Shown: one piece after another, positions 22,458 to 31,831 of the stretch
Layout: each line of letters starts with the position of its first letter
Numbering within the stretch: the first letter of the stretch is position 1
The notes under the pieces: model-generated
The model's input: the letters and a program-made list of their open reading frames with translations, nothing else
What the model was told of the DNA's origin: nothing
Databases searched by the model: none
NCBI RefSeq assembly: GCF_010730195.1
Contig: NZ_AP022613.1
Location: forward strand, 3,658,001 to 3,722,000
Source: Mycobacterium conspicuum
GTDB taxonomy: Bacteria; Actinomycetota; Actinomycetes; Mycobacteriales; Mycobacteriaceae
Direction of reading: 5' to 3'
DNA length: 64,000 bases
Program-made: the position numbers and the translations under genes

Positions 22458-25388
22458 TTATCGCCTTTTGACCAGTCCGCCCGGCGGGCTTTCGTCAACG
22501 TCGTTGAGGATCAGCTCGCGCACGGCGGGCCTCGGTCCGTACGGTCGCAGCATGGTGCTGGCCGGCCGGGGACGCACGTGCTGCGGCCACCAGAACCAGC
22601 GTCCGAGCAAGGTGGCCATTGACGGTGTCATGAACGACCGCACGATCAAGGTGTCGAACAACAGGCCCAGCGCGATCGTCGTACCGACCTGGGCCATCAC
22701 CCGCAGCGGGCTGAACATGAACGTGGCCATGGTGGCGGCGAACACCAGGCCGGCGGCGGTCACCACCGAGCCCGAACCGGCCATCGCGCGGATCGTCCCC
22801 GTCTTGAGTCCGGCGTGGATCTCCTCTTTGAACCGCGAAATCAGCAGCAGGTTGTAGTCCGAGCCGACCGCCAGCAGCAGGATGATCGCCATCGCCAGCA
22901 CCATCCAGTGCAACTTGATGCCCAGGATGTACTGCCATAGGAGCACCGAGAGTCCGAACGAGGCGCCCAGCGACAGCAACACCGTACCGACGATCACGAA
23001 GGCCGCCACGACGCTTCGGGTGATGATCAGCATGATGATGAAAATCAGTGTGGCCGCGGAGATTCCGGCGATCATCAGGTCCATGTTGGAGCCGTCGTGC
23101 ATGTCCCTGTACGTCGCGGCGGTGCCGCCGAGGTAGACGTTGGCGCCCTCCCACGGCGTGCCTTTGATGGCCTCGTGCACGGCCTGCTTGATCGGCCCGA
23201 TGTGGCTGATGCCTTCCGGAGTCGCCGGGTCGCCTTCATGCGAGATGATCAACCGGACAGCGTGCCCGTCCGGCGAGATGAACTGTTTGAGGCCCCGGGC
23301 AAAGTCCGGGCTCTTGAATGCCTCGGGCGGAAGGTAGAACGTATCGTCGTTCTTCGCTTTGTCGAAAGCGTCTCCCTCGGCCGTGGCGTTGTCGGCCTGC
23401 GCTCGCGCCTGCTGGTTGAGGCCCATGGTGGTCGCGTAGTTCGACATGATGGTGTCGAGGTTGCGCTGCTGACTCTCAATCTGCGGGGGTATCAGCGCCA
23501 CAAGCTTGGGCTGAATCGCGTCCAGCTTGTCCAGATTCGCGCTGAGGTTCACGATGTTCTCCGCCACCTGGTCGATGCCGTCAAGCGCATTGAAGATGGA
23601 CCGTAGCGTCCAGCAGATCGGAATGTCGAAGCAGTGTTTTTCCCAGTAGAAGTAGGCGCGGATCGGCCGGAAGAAGTCGTCGAAGTTGGCGATGTCGTCG
23701 CGCAGATGCTCGGTGATCTGCACGGTTTCTTTGGTGAGCCTGGTGGTTTCGTGTGTCGTGTTGCTGAGGTCCTGGGTGACCTGCATCTGCTGATGCAGCA
23801 ACGCCATCGTCTTCTTGAGCTCGTCGGCCTGGTTCAGCAGGTTTTTCGCCTGCTCGTCCTGATAGTGCTGGGTCTGGAGCCGCCCCGCGGCTTGTGCGCC
23901 CATTTGAAAACCGAGGGTGCTGTGGTCGAGCGGCGTGCCCAACGGGCGGGTGATCGTCTGCACCCGGCCGATACCGGGGATGTGAAAGATCGCCTTGGCG
24001 ACCTTGTCCAGGACGATGAAGTCAGCCGGGTTACGAATGTCGTGATCGGTCTCGATCATCAGCAGCTCGGGGTTGAGCCGAGCCTGGTTAAAGTGCCGGT
24101 CGGCGGCCGCATACCCGACATTCGCCGGGGTGTCGGACGGCAAGAAGTGGCGAGTGTCGTAGTCCGTCTTGTAGCCGGGCAGCGCAAGCAGACCGACTAA
24201 AGCGATGGCGATGGTCACCGCGAGAACCGGCGCGGGCCAGCGGACGATGGCGGTGCCGATGCGTCGCCAGCCCCGGGTCTGCAGCGTTCGCTTCGGATCC
24301 AGCAGCTTGAAGAACGACGCCACGGTCAGGATCGCCGGCGCCAGGGTCAAGGCGGCGAGGACCGCGACCAGCATCCCGACGGCGCAGGGTATGCCGAGCG
24401 TTTCAAAATAAGGCAACCGGCAGAAGCTCAGGCAGTACATCGCGCCGGCGATGGTCAGCCCCGAACCCAGCACGACGTGGGCCGTGCTGTGGAACATCGT
24501 GTAGAACGCTTGTTCGCGGGTCTCCCCCAGACCCCGGGCTTCGTGGTAGCGGCCGACCACGAAAATCGCGTAGTCAGTTCCGGCGGCGATCGCCATCAGC
24601 ACCAGCATGTTGTTGGCGAACGTCGAGAGCCCCATGATGCCGTAATTGCCCAGCGTGGCGACGACACCGCGGGCCGCGAGCAACTCGATGAAGACCATGG
24701 CCAGCATGATCAGCATGGTGACCACCGACCGGTAGACGAACAGCAGCATCACGATGATCACCGCGAACGTGACCAGAGTGACCAGCAGGACGCCCTTTTG
24801 ACCCGCGTGAGACTGATCGGCAAACAGCGGACCCGCCCCGGTGACGTAGGCCTTGATCCCCGGCGGCGCCGGCACCGAATTGACGATCTTGCGGACGGCA
24901 TCGGTGGATTCGCCGGACTCGGCGCTGCCCATGTTGCCGGCGAGGTAGACCTGGACGTACGCGGCCTTTTGATCGTGGCTCTGGGAGCCCGCGGCAGTCA
25001 GCGGATCACTCCAGAAATCCTGCACGTGCTGGACGTGCTTCTTGTCCTGCTCGAGTCGCCGGACGATCTCGTCGTAGTAGTGGTGCGCCTCAGCCCCCAG
25101 CGGCTTGTCGCCTTCCAGCAGGATCATCGCCGAGCTGTCGGAAGTGAACTCCTTGAACGTCGACCCGACGCGCATCATCGACTGGAACGACACCGCGTCT
25201 GTAGGGCTCTGCGACACCGATTGCTTCTTGGAGACGATTTCGAGCTGCGGGGAGATGGTGTTGGTGACGAAGACGATGCCCAGCCAGATCAAGACGATCG
25301 GCAGCGCGAGGCGATGGATCATCCGCGGCAGGAACGGCGGGATCAGCGGCTGATCAACGCGGGCTGCGACCTCGGTGGTCTCGCTCAC
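22458..25388 (-). CDS. mmpL: MmpL-family RND transporter (MmpL4/MmpL5 type)
   Basis: 976 residues from the GTG at 25388, which overlaps the mmpS stop (GTGA); an ATG at 25406 is possible but lies further inside mmpS. About 12 membrane segments with two periplasmic loops. The second loop carries a long helical stretch (QDEQAKNLLNQADELKKTMA and on) as in MmpL4/5. Proton-relay segments GTDYAIFVVGRYHEARG and GSDYNLLLISRFKEE are intact. By family it exports siderophores, lipids or drugs across the inner membrane with its MmpS partner. No TetR or MarR regulator is next to it, so the substrate is not indicated. Confidence 0.92.
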   Translation of the reverse strand: MSETTEVAARVDQPLIPPFLPRMIHRLALPIVLIWLGIVFVTNTISPQLEIVSKKQSVSQSPTDAVSFQSMMRVGSTFKEFTSDSSAMILLEGDKPLGAEAHHYYDEIVRRLEQDKKHVQHVQDFWSDPLTAAGSQSHDQKAAYVQVYLAGNMGSAESGESTDAVRKIVNSVPAPPGIKAYVTGAGPLFADQSHAGQKGVLLVTLVTFAVIIVMLLFVYRSVVTMLIMLAMVFIELLAARGVVATLGNYGIMGLSTFANNMLVLMAIAAGTDYAIFVVGRYHEARGLGETREQAFYTMFHSTAHVVLGSGLTIAGAMYCLSFCRLPYFETLGIPCAVGMLVAVLAALTLAPAILTVASFFKLLDPKRTLQTRGWRRIGTAIVRWPAPVLAVTIAIALVGLLALPGYKTDYDTRHFLPSDTPANVGYAAADRHFNQARLNPELLMIETDHDIRNPADFIVLDKVAKAIFHIPGIGRVQTITRPLGTPLDHSTLGFQMGAQAAGRLQTQHYQDEQAKNLLNQADELKKTMALLHQQMQVTQDLSNTTHETTRLTKETVQITEHLRDDIANFDDFFRPIRAYFYWEKHCFDIPICWTLRSIFNALDGIDQVAENIVNLSANLDKLDAIQPKLVALIPPQIESQQRNLDTIMSNYATTMGLNQQARAQADNATAEGDAFDKAKNDDTFYLPPEAFKSPDFARGLKQFISPDGHAVRLIISHEGDPATPEGISHIGPIKQAVHEAIKGTPWEGANVYLGGTAATYRDMHDGSNMDLMIAGISAATLIFIIMLIITRSVVAAFVIVGTVLLSLGASFGLSVLLWQYILGIKLHWMVLAMAIILLLAVGSDYNLLLISRFKEEIHAGLKTGTIRAMAGSGSVVTAAGLVFAATMATFMFSPLRVMAQVGTTIALGLLFDTLIVRSFMTPSMATLLGRWFWWPQHVRPRPASTMLRPYGPRPAVRELILNDVDESPPGGLVKRR

Positions 25389-25930
25389 GCGGACTTGTCC
25401 AAGCAATAGACGAAGGGGTTGACCGTTTCGTTGGCGGGCGAGCGGTTCGGGGCCTTAATGACGGCACCGCGCCCGTCGTGGTTGTCCACCACGAATTGGC
25501 AAGCAATCCAACTGCCGTCTCCTTGCGCTATCAAGTTGGCCGGGATCCCAGGCTTTGTCGACTTCAACACCGTGTTCCAGGGCAGCGGAACGTTGAGGGC
25601 CTGCTGCGGGTGGGAGTTCTCGTCGAGATAGTTGATAGTTGCCGTGCTGCCCGGTGACCCCCAGACCTCGAGCGTGATGGTCTTGGCGTTGAACTCGTCG
25701 ATGACGTCACCGGGTGAGCCACCACCGAACGAACCCGGGTGAACGCCGAAGACGCCGTGCAGGCGGTGGACGACGAAGCCCGATACCGCGACCACAGCCA
25801 GGATCGTGAATATTAGCCAGAAACGGCTCAGGAGCCCCTTCTTATGGGCGCGCTGTGGGCCGGGTTTTTCGTCGGCGGTTGGGCGCACCTCAGGATCGAG
25901 CGACTCTCTCCGTGGCTCGGTGGTCGTCAT
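25385..25930 (-). CDS. mmpS: MmpS-family accessory protein
   Basis: 181 residues from the ATG at 25930 (an upstream start at 25954 is less likely). The N-terminal cytoplasmic tail of about 45 residues is longer than usual; one membrane segment spans about 46-65 (FWLIFTILAVVAVSGFVVH); the periplasmic beta domain contains KTITLEVWGSPGSTATINYLD and LPWNTVLKS. It is upstream of and translationally coupled to mmpL, with which it forms the transporter. Confidence 0.92.
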   Translation of the reverse strand: MTTTEPRRESLDPEVRPTADEKPGPQRAHKKGLLSRFWLIFTILAVVAVSGFVVHRLHGVFGVHPGSFGGGSPGDVIDEFNAKTITLEVWGSPGSTATINYLDENSHPQQALNVPLPWNTVLKSTKPGIPANLIAQGDGSWIACQFVVDNHDGRGAVIKAPNRSPANETVNPFVYCLDKSA

Positions 25931-26098
25931 GGGCGCTTTCCTAACCAGGGGCAAGGCTACTCAACCAGTTAGCTCAGACGTAACGTTAGTCACTCTAAAC
26001 TACACCGAGATGGTCCGGGCTTCACAGCCCGAGCTATGAAACGCAAGCGCGGCGGAACAGGACTCATTTTTATGCACGCTCGTAGCTATCGGGGCCTA

Positions 26099-26806
26099 TC
26101 AATCACTTCGTAGTGCTTGCATCTCCGCGAGCTCTCGCTTGATCGCTTCGCGCGCCTCCCGGCGCCGTCCACTAGTCATCAGTCTCTTGGTAGCCGCGAC
26201 CGCCCGCGGATCATGCTTGGCGATCAATGCCGCCGCGGAAGAGGTCTGTTCCATGAGTTCGGCCTCGCTAACCACGCGCCAGGCCAGGCCGGTCTTAAGC
26301 GCGGTGGCCGCGTCGATCCATTCACTGGACAGCATCGACCACATTGCTTCTGCCCACGGCATTCTCGTAGCCAAAAGCGCCGAGCTGCCCGCCTCGGGCA
26401 CCATGCCCAGTGCGGTGAAAGGCAGTCGCAGCCGGGCGGTTTCGGCGATGAGCACCAGGTCGCAGTACAGCAGCAGGGTGCAGCCGAATCCGACCGCGAC
26501 ACCGTTGACGGCGGCGAGCAAGGGTTTATCGAAGCTAGAAAGAACATCGAGGAGTTGGAAGAATTGGTCCCCGGCGTGCTTCCGCTCACTTTCTGGTGTC
26601 GCGGGGTCGAGGAGTGAGCGGTCGGCTCCGGCCGAGAAGGCGCGTCCACGACCGGTCAGCACAACGGCTCGCGCTGTGTCGTCGCTCGCGAGGCGCTGCA
26701 GCGCGACGCGCAGCTCCTGATATCCGTTGGCAGTGAACGCGTTAAGGCGCTGCGGACGGTCGAATGTCAGCCACGCCACCGCGCCGTCGCGACGCTCGTC
26801 AAGCAT
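26099..26806 (-). CDS. Enoyl-CoA hydratase/isomerase family protein
   Basis: 235 residues, a little short for the crotonase family. The oxyanion loops are AFSAGADRSLL and AAVNGVAVGFGCTLLLYCDL. The segment LPFTALGMVPEAGSSALLA has PF where hydratases have PE, but keeps the Glu in VPEAGSS that is typical of delta-3,delta-2-enoyl-CoA isomerases. An isomerase role in fatty acid breakdown is therefore more likely than hydration. Monocistronic, flanked by 358 bases on one side with no gene. Confidence 0.87.
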   Translation of the reverse strand: MLDERRDGAVAWLTFDRPQRLNAFTANGYQELRVALQRLASDDTARAVVLTGRGRAFSAGADRSLLDPATPESERKHAGDQFFQLLDVLSSFDKPLLAAVNGVAVGFGCTLLLYCDLVLIAETARLRLPFTALGMVPEAGSSALLATRMPWAEAMWSMLSSEWIDAATALKTGLAWRVVSEAELMEQTSSAAALIAKHDPRAVAATKRLMTSGRRREAREAIKRELAEMQALRSD

Positions 26807-27164
26807 CTATTCGGTCCGCTGGTCCGCGCTGCGCACGCCCGGGTGTGGAGTCGTCGACTTGCAGGGCAATGAGTGGCCGGTCCATTTTCAGCAGTCCAAG
26901 CTCGAATTATCGTGCTCTTGTGTCATTCCGGTTGCCTTCTCGTCCAATGCCTCCGCGCAAGCGCCAGTCGGCTAAGCCCACGGCACCTGGTATCGCCCAG
27001 GGCAGCGTACCGTTACAAGCGTTTTGGAACCCGAGGGCCGCCGCCTACGTCCAGCCTCCACGTTAACGTTGGGTGCGCTTGCAGTGCAATAACTTTGAGA
27101 GACCATACATCCAGAGTGTTTGCGCGTGCTGTTACGCCCAAACGGGATGGACGGCGAATCGCTG
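26807..27164. other. 358-base gap without a recognised gene
   Basis: Frames here are arginine- and proline-rich and lack starts with ribosome binding sites. It contains TAACGTTA-like and TGCAGTGCAAT short dyads of no clear meaning near 27064-27090. I see no RNA gene or repeat. Confidence 0.4.
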
Positions 27165-29711
27165 TTATCGACTCGCAGATGGCGCCAACCGTTTCGCCAG
27201 ATACGGCGCCGTGCGGCTGTGTTTGGCACATGACACCTGTTGAGGCGTGCCGGCCGCAACGACCCGTCCGCCGTCGGTACCGGCTCCCGGTCCCAGGTCG
27301 ATCACCCAGTCCGCACCCGCGACCATGCGCATGTCGTGTTCGGCCACCACCACGGTATTGCCGGCGTCGACGAGGCGGTGCAGTTGGCGGTCGAGCAGAT
27401 CCACGTCCGCGGGGTGCAGCCCGGTGGTCGGCTCGTCGAGGACGTAGAGCGTATGCCCTCGCCGCGGCCTTTGCAGTTCGGACGCGAGCTTGATGCGCTG
27501 CGCCTCGCCGCCGGACAGTTCGGTCGCGGGCTGTCCGAGACGGAGATATCCCAGTCCGACCTCGCGCAGCGTGGTCAGGCTCCGCGCTGCGTTGGCGACG
27601 TCGGCAAGAAACTCCGAGGCCTCATCGACGGTCATCGCGAGCACGTCGGCGATCGTACGGCCGCGATAGCGCACCTCGAGTGTCTCGTCGGAGTAACGCG
27701 CTCCTTGACATTCTGGGCAGGTGGCGTATGTGCCTGGCAGGAACAACAATTCGACCGACACGAACCCCTCCCCTTGACAGGTGGGGCAGCGACCTTCGGC
27801 CACGTTGAACGAAAATCTGCCCGCTGTCCAGCCGCGGCGCCGCGCCTTCGGGGTCGCGGCGAATTCTCGGCGCACGGCGTCGAACAAGCCGGTGTAGGTC
27901 GCCAGCGTCGAGCGGGGCGTGCGTCCGATCGGGCGTTGGTCGACCGAGACCAGCCGGTTGATCTCCTCGACCCCCTCGGCCGTCACGCCGACGCTCGCGT
28001 CGTGATCGAGATCGACGATCTCCGTGTCGGTTTCGTCGTCGTCGGATTCGGTCGGCTCGGGTGTTCGTCCCGTGCCGAGGTGTCTGTTTACGACATCACC
28101 GAGGACCTTGACGACGAGCGTCGACTTGCCCGAACCGGACACTCCGGTGACGGCGGTGTACACACCCAGTGGCAGGTCCACGTCCAGGTCGCGCAGATTG
28201 TGGAAGCAGATTCCGCGCAGCCGCAGCCGCCCGGACTCGGTGCGGGGTTGACGGGGCGCCGGGCTGGCGCCGTCGAAAAGGTATCTGCGAGTGACCGATT
28301 CCTCGGCGTCGGCAAGTCCCGGCACCGGGCCGCTGTAAAGCACGTTCCCGCCGAGCTCCCCCGCCCCGGGTCCGACGTCGACGATCCAGTCGGCACGGCG
28401 TACCACATCCATGTCGTGCTCGACCACGAATAACGAATTGCCCGCGCGCCGTAGGCGATCCAGCACGTCGAGTAGCGGTTCGGCGTCCGCCGGGTGCAGT
28501 CCGGCCGAGGGCTCGTCGAGCACATAAAGCACGCCGAACAGGCCGGCGCGCAGTTGAGTGGCCAGCCGCAGCCGCTGCAACTCGCCGGGCGACACCGTCG
28601 GCGTGCGGCGACTAAGCGTGAGATAGCCCAGGCCGAGATCGATGAGTACTTGCAGCCGTGCGACGAGATCGGCGGCGATCATGGTCGCCACTTCGGTAAG
28701 CTCACCGGATTTCGTCGACGCGTACGCGGCGGCGGCATCGGTGCGGGAGGCCGTCGGGCGCAACGTGGCAGCGAGGTCGACCAACGGCATGCCCGCGTAG
28801 TCGGCGATGGTGCGCCAGGCGAAGGTCACCTGCAGCGCTTCCGGCCGCAGCCCGGAACCGTCGCAGACGGGGCATTCGACTGTGTCGACGAATTGCAGTA
28901 CGCGCCGGCGCATCTTCGCGCTATGGGAGTTGGCCAGCGTGTGGCGGACGTGGCGTTCCGCGCTGGAGAACGTGCCGTTGTAGTAATAATCGGCCTGCAC
29001 GGGGTGGTGCGCCGGATTGATCTCGACCGTTGGCTGCTCATCGGTGAACAGAATCCAATTGCGTTGGCGCTTAGGAAGTTTCCGCCATGGCTTATCGATG
29101 TCGTAGCCGAGCGTGACGAGGATGTCGCGTAGGTTTTGGCCCTGCCACGCGCCCGGCCACGCGGCAACGGCGCCTTCGCGGATGGTCAGCGACGGGTCTG
29201 GCACCAATGTCTCTTCGGTCACCCGATGGATTCGACCCAGCCCGTGGCAATCGGGGCACGCGCCAACCGCGGTGTTCGGGGAAAACGCATCGGAGTCCAG
29301 TCGTTCCGTGGCCCCCGATGGGTAGGTCCCGGCACGGGAGAACAGCATCCTCAGCAGGTTCGACAGGGTGGTGACGGTGCCGACCGTCGACCGCGACGTC
29401 GCCGAACCCCGACGCTGCTGCAACGCGACGGCGGGCGGCAGCCCGGTGATGTCGTCTACCTTTGGCGCGCCGGTGGGCAGTAGCAGGCGGCGTGCGTAGG
29501 GAGCGACCGACTCGAAGTAGCGGCGCTGGGCCTCGGCGTAGATGGTCCCGAAGGCCAACGACGATTTGCCGGATCCGGAGATCCCGGTGAACGCGACCAG
29601 CGCGTCACGGGGCGCGGCGACGTCGACACCTCGCAGATTGTTAACCCGCGTCCCGTAAACGCGCACACAAGGGTCGATGCCGTCGGCGCTGCGGGAGGGC
29701 GTTTCAGCCAT
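27165..29711 (-). CDS. UvrA-like ABC ATPase lacking a UvrB-binding domain (UvrA2/DrrC type)
   Basis: 848 residues from the ATG at 29711; the frame open to 30182 is spurious. Two ATPase halves: Walker A FTGISGSGKSSLAFG (41-55) and VTGVSGSGKSTLV; signatures TVSPGELQRLRLA and ELSGGEAQRIKLASEL; Walker B YVLDEPSAGLHP and YVLDEPTTGLHP. Zinc modules: CPDC/CPVC in the first half, CPTC/CPEC in the second. The first zinc Cys is already at 152, about 100 residues earlier than in UvrA, so the UvrB-binding domain is missing. Such proteins (UvrA2, DrrC) are linked to tolerance of DNA-intercalating compounds rather than to UvrBC repair. The first signature reads SPGE instead of SGGE. Confidence 0.9.
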   Translation of the reverse strand: MAETPSRSADGIDPCVRVYGTRVNNLRGVDVAAPRDALVAFTGISGSGKSSLAFGTIYAEAQRRYFESVAPYARRLLLPTGAPKVDDITGLPPAVALQQRRGSATSRSTVGTVTTLSNLLRMLFSRAGTYPSGATERLDSDAFSPNTAVGACPDCHGLGRIHRVTEETLVPDPSLTIREGAVAAWPGAWQGQNLRDILVTLGYDIDKPWRKLPKRQRNWILFTDEQPTVEINPAHHPVQADYYYNGTFSSAERHVRHTLANSHSAKMRRRVLQFVDTVECPVCDGSGLRPEALQVTFAWRTIADYAGMPLVDLAATLRPTASRTDAAAAYASTKSGELTEVATMIAADLVARLQVLIDLGLGYLTLSRRTPTVSPGELQRLRLATQLRAGLFGVLYVLDEPSAGLHPADAEPLLDVLDRLRRAGNSLFVVEHDMDVVRRADWIVDVGPGAGELGGNVLYSGPVPGLADAEESVTRRYLFDGASPAPRQPRTESGRLRLRGICFHNLRDLDVDLPLGVYTAVTGVSGSGKSTLVVKVLGDVVNRHLGTGRTPEPTESDDDETDTEIVDLDHDASVGVTAEGVEEINRLVSVDQRPIGRTPRSTLATYTGLFDAVRREFAATPKARRRGWTAGRFSFNVAEGRCPTCQGEGFVSVELLFLPGTYATCPECQGARYSDETLEVRYRGRTIADVLAMTVDEASEFLADVANAARSLTTLREVGLGYLRLGQPATELSGGEAQRIKLASELQRPRRGHTLYVLDEPTTGLHPADVDLLDRQLHRLVDAGNTVVVAEHDMRMVAGADWVIDLGPGAGTDGGRVVAAGTPQQVSCAKHSRTAPYLAKRLAPSASR

Positions 29712-29913
29712 CGTGCTCTGACAAGTACCCGTACTGCAGTTTCGCAAGCAGCGTGTTTGCTGGTTCGAGGCCGGACGCCGCACGGCGGCTAACGTTCCTC
29801 GGTTCTCCCCCTGGCCAAGGGCACACAGCGCCCTGTCGATCGCGATGTCACGTGTGGGCGCCCTACGCCGTCTAGCGATCGAGGACGACAAACACGGATT
29901 GTGAAGGAGCGGG

Positions 29914-30723
29914 ATGATGAATCGCGTGGGCGCTCTGGCGCGGGGATACCTGGTCGCGGTCACGGCGCTGGCGGGGGTGTTCACCGCCGGGATCGGGGTC
30001 TGGTGTCTGATCGAACCGGGCTCATTCGCTCGTGCCGTCGGCTTTGAGACGCACCTGCATTTCCTGCACGACCTCGGCGCGTTCCAGTTAGGCCTGGGTG
30101 TCACGCTGCTGCTCGCGCTGATATGGGCGGACGCGCTGGCCACCGCCCTCGCCGGATTCATTGTGGCCAACACCGTGCACACCGTGAATCACTTCACGGA
30201 CCTCGACCTCGGTGGTTCGGTCGCGCAGGCGTGGGCGCTGGGTGCGGTGTCGGTGGCCCTGGTCGTGGCGTTTCTGTTGCGGCTGCGCCAACTTGGCTAC
30301 GTCCTGGGCAGCGTAGGCGCCGCAGCCAATCAGACGCTGGCACCATTCGTTCGGCAAAAGACCATCAGCCTCACCACCTTTCGCAAGGACGGCACGCCCG
30401 GCTCCAGTCCGATCAGCATTGTCGTGGATGGCAACCGCGCCTACTTCCGCAGCTTCGAGAAGGCGATCAAAGTGCGCCGGATTCAACGTAATCCGAACGT
30501 CGAATTCGGTCCAGCGACCGGATCGGGAAAGCCGACGGGATCGGCGCAACCTGGCGACGTTCGCCTGCTGGATGGGGCTGAGTATCGAAAGGCGGCACGT
30601 CTGCTACGGCAAAAGTATCCGGTGCTGCATGGAGTGCTGGTGCCCCTGGCGCACCGACTCATGCGGTCCAAGTTCGGCCGCACGGTGCACGCGGAGTTGA
30701 TTCCGTTGACTGTCGCGCGGTGA
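29914..30723 (+). CDS. Membrane-anchored PPOX-family F420-type oxidoreductase (fusion)
   Basis: 269 residues, with AAGGAGCGGG before ATGATG. N-terminal membrane part about 12-123 with four hydrophobic segments (VTALAGVFTAGIGVWCLIEP first). From about 144 a PPOX-class split beta-barrel follows: FVRQKTISLTTFRKDGTPGS, then ISIVVDGNRAYFRSFEKAIK and IQRNPNVEF. Stand-alone versions of this barrel in mycobacteria reduce or oxidise substrates with F420. The fusion would place a flavin/F420 enzyme at the membrane. The electron partner or substrate cannot be told. A frame fusion by error is unlikely since the whole frame is uninterrupted. Confidence 0.83.
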   Translation: MMNRVGALARGYLVAVTALAGVFTAGIGVWCLIEPGSFARAVGFETHLHFLHDLGAFQLGLGVTLLLALIWADALATALAGFIVANTVHTVNHFTDLDLGGSVAQAWALGAVSVALVVAFLLRLRQLGYVLGSVGAAANQTLAPFVRQKTISLTTFRKDGTPGSSPISIVVDGNRAYFRSFEKAIKVRRIQRNPNVEFGPATGSGKPTGSAQPGDVRLLDGAEYRKAARLLRQKYPVLHGVLVPLAHRLMRSKFGRTVHAELIPLTVAR

Positions 30724-30888
30724 CGACGAATCGTAGCCGCGATGCTAGGGCGATTGGGGCGGCAACGCCCTGGCTTGCGGTTGCGCAACTACATGGTGCT
30801 GGCGTGACAGCGGCGAAGGCAGGTGGCCCGCAAAGTTCCGTTGGAAAATGCCAACAGACAGCAATGGTCGAGGTTACGATCCGCCACC

Positions 30889-31191
30889 ATGGGCAGATTG
30901 GCAGCGTTGACAATTGCATTCGCGATGGGACTTACGTTTACTCCGGCAGTGAACGCCGATACGGGCGATGTGTCGTCTGCGCGGGCCTTCGGCGAAGTAA
31001 CGCACATACCGCAAAACCCGAGCTCGTCATGCGACCCCAATTACTCCGGGGCCTGCGTTCCGATCGCAAGTGACGTGGACTGCGCGGGCGGTAGCGGTAA
31101 TGGTCCGGCCTACGTCCAGGGTCCTGTCACTGTCGTCGGCAAGGACATCTACGGCCTTGATCGAGACGGCAATGGCATTGGCTGCGAATAG
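30889..31191 (+). CDS. Exported Excalibur-domain protein
   Basis: 100 residues from the ATG at 30889, chosen because a signal peptide (MGRLAALTIAFAMGLTF, cleavage after VNA) begins there; the longer frame to 30823 has no such start. The C-terminal half is an Excalibur domain, with the Cys spacing SCDPNYSGACVPI and DVDCAGG and the calcium-loop-like DRDGNGIGCE at the end. It is probably extracellular and calcium-binding. It acts alone in this context. Confidence 0.85.
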   Translation: MGRLAALTIAFAMGLTFTPAVNADTGDVSSARAFGEVTHIPQNPSSSCDPNYSGACVPIASDVDCAGGSGNGPAYVQGPVTVVGKDIYGLDRDGNGIGCE

Positions 31192-31324
31192 CGGTTCACG
31201 ACCTTGACAACCTGCCCGCATCTACACCGCGTCCCGATACTTTTGCGGTGACCTTGCGAACTGGGCCGACGACCGCACAGCCCCTTCAATGAACGGCCGA
31301 CCGTTTCTGTCTTAGGAGGACGAG

Positions 31325-31468
31325 GTGATTAGGGCGTTTGTTGGATCGCGGGCAGGCGTTACAGCCGGCTCAAATCGGGCTGACGTAGCTGTCCCGACCA
31401 ACGCCACAGCCATCCCCTCGCGCCACGAACGACGCCGCGCCGGGAGGCCGGCGGAGCCGATCCATTAG
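31325..31468 (+). CDS. Possible 47-residue hypothetical protein
   Basis: A GTG start with an excellent AGGAGG (31314-31319) five bases away opens a 47-codon frame: VIRAFVGSRAGVTAGSNRAD and on, ending EPIH. The composition is arginine-rich and no family is recognised. It lies in the 305-base gap before the tRNA fragment. It may be a leader or chance; I include it only for the ribosome binding site. Confidence 0.2.
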   Translation: MIRAFVGSRAGVTAGSNRADVAVPTNATAIPSRHERRRAGRPAEPIH

Positions 31469-31497
31469 CCGAAAAACCCATCTACCAGGTGAAATAC

Positions 31498-31536
31498 AGT
31501 GGGGCGGGCGGGGCTCGAACCCGCGACCAACGGATT
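31498..31536 (-). repeat. Outermost copy of the tRNA-Met 3' end (att-like)
   Basis: 39 bases identical to the 3' end of the intact tRNA-Met at 36088-36161 plus two flanking bases: AGTGGGGCGGGCGGGGCTCG, then AACCCGCGACCAACGGATT. Identity stops inside the anticodon stem/loop. It marks the far boundary of the inserted segment that carries abiE. Confidence 0.85.
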
Positions 31537-31763
31537 TCCAGAAGACACTTCACGATCGAACTCGGTGCTTGCGATATCTTCTTGTGCCGCAACGTATTTA
31601 GCCGCGAAGTGGCCCTGTAGAGAACCCAAGGTTTTCCATCGATTCTTATTCATTGGCGACGAATAAAACGGCTAGGACACACTCGAAGTTGCGCCAAGGC
31701 TGGGCGGATCGGCCGATGCTCTGGCGAGGGCCCGCCAAACTTGTCGCCAGAACCGTGGGAATA

Positions 31764-31797
31764 AAACGTTTACAGCTATGATTACCTGTAAACGTTT
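31764..31797 (+). promoter_or_regulatory. Operator/promoter of the abiE operon
   Basis: Perfect 12-base arms AAACGTTTACAG (31764-31775) and CTGTAAACGTTT (31786-31797) lie around ten bases that contain TATGAT (31777-31782), a fair -10 box. AbiEi antitoxins repress their own operon by binding inverted repeats. The site ends 34 bases before the abiEi start. Confidence 0.72.
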
Positions 31798-31831
31798 CGT
31801 GCCATGGGCTTGGGAAAGGAGGCCGGGTCCG

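Noticed and set aside
27165..30182. 1005-codon version of the UvrA-like gene
   Set aside because: The extra 157 residues are not UvrA-like and would overlap the divergent PPOX gene; the ATG at 29711 starts the conserved sequence.
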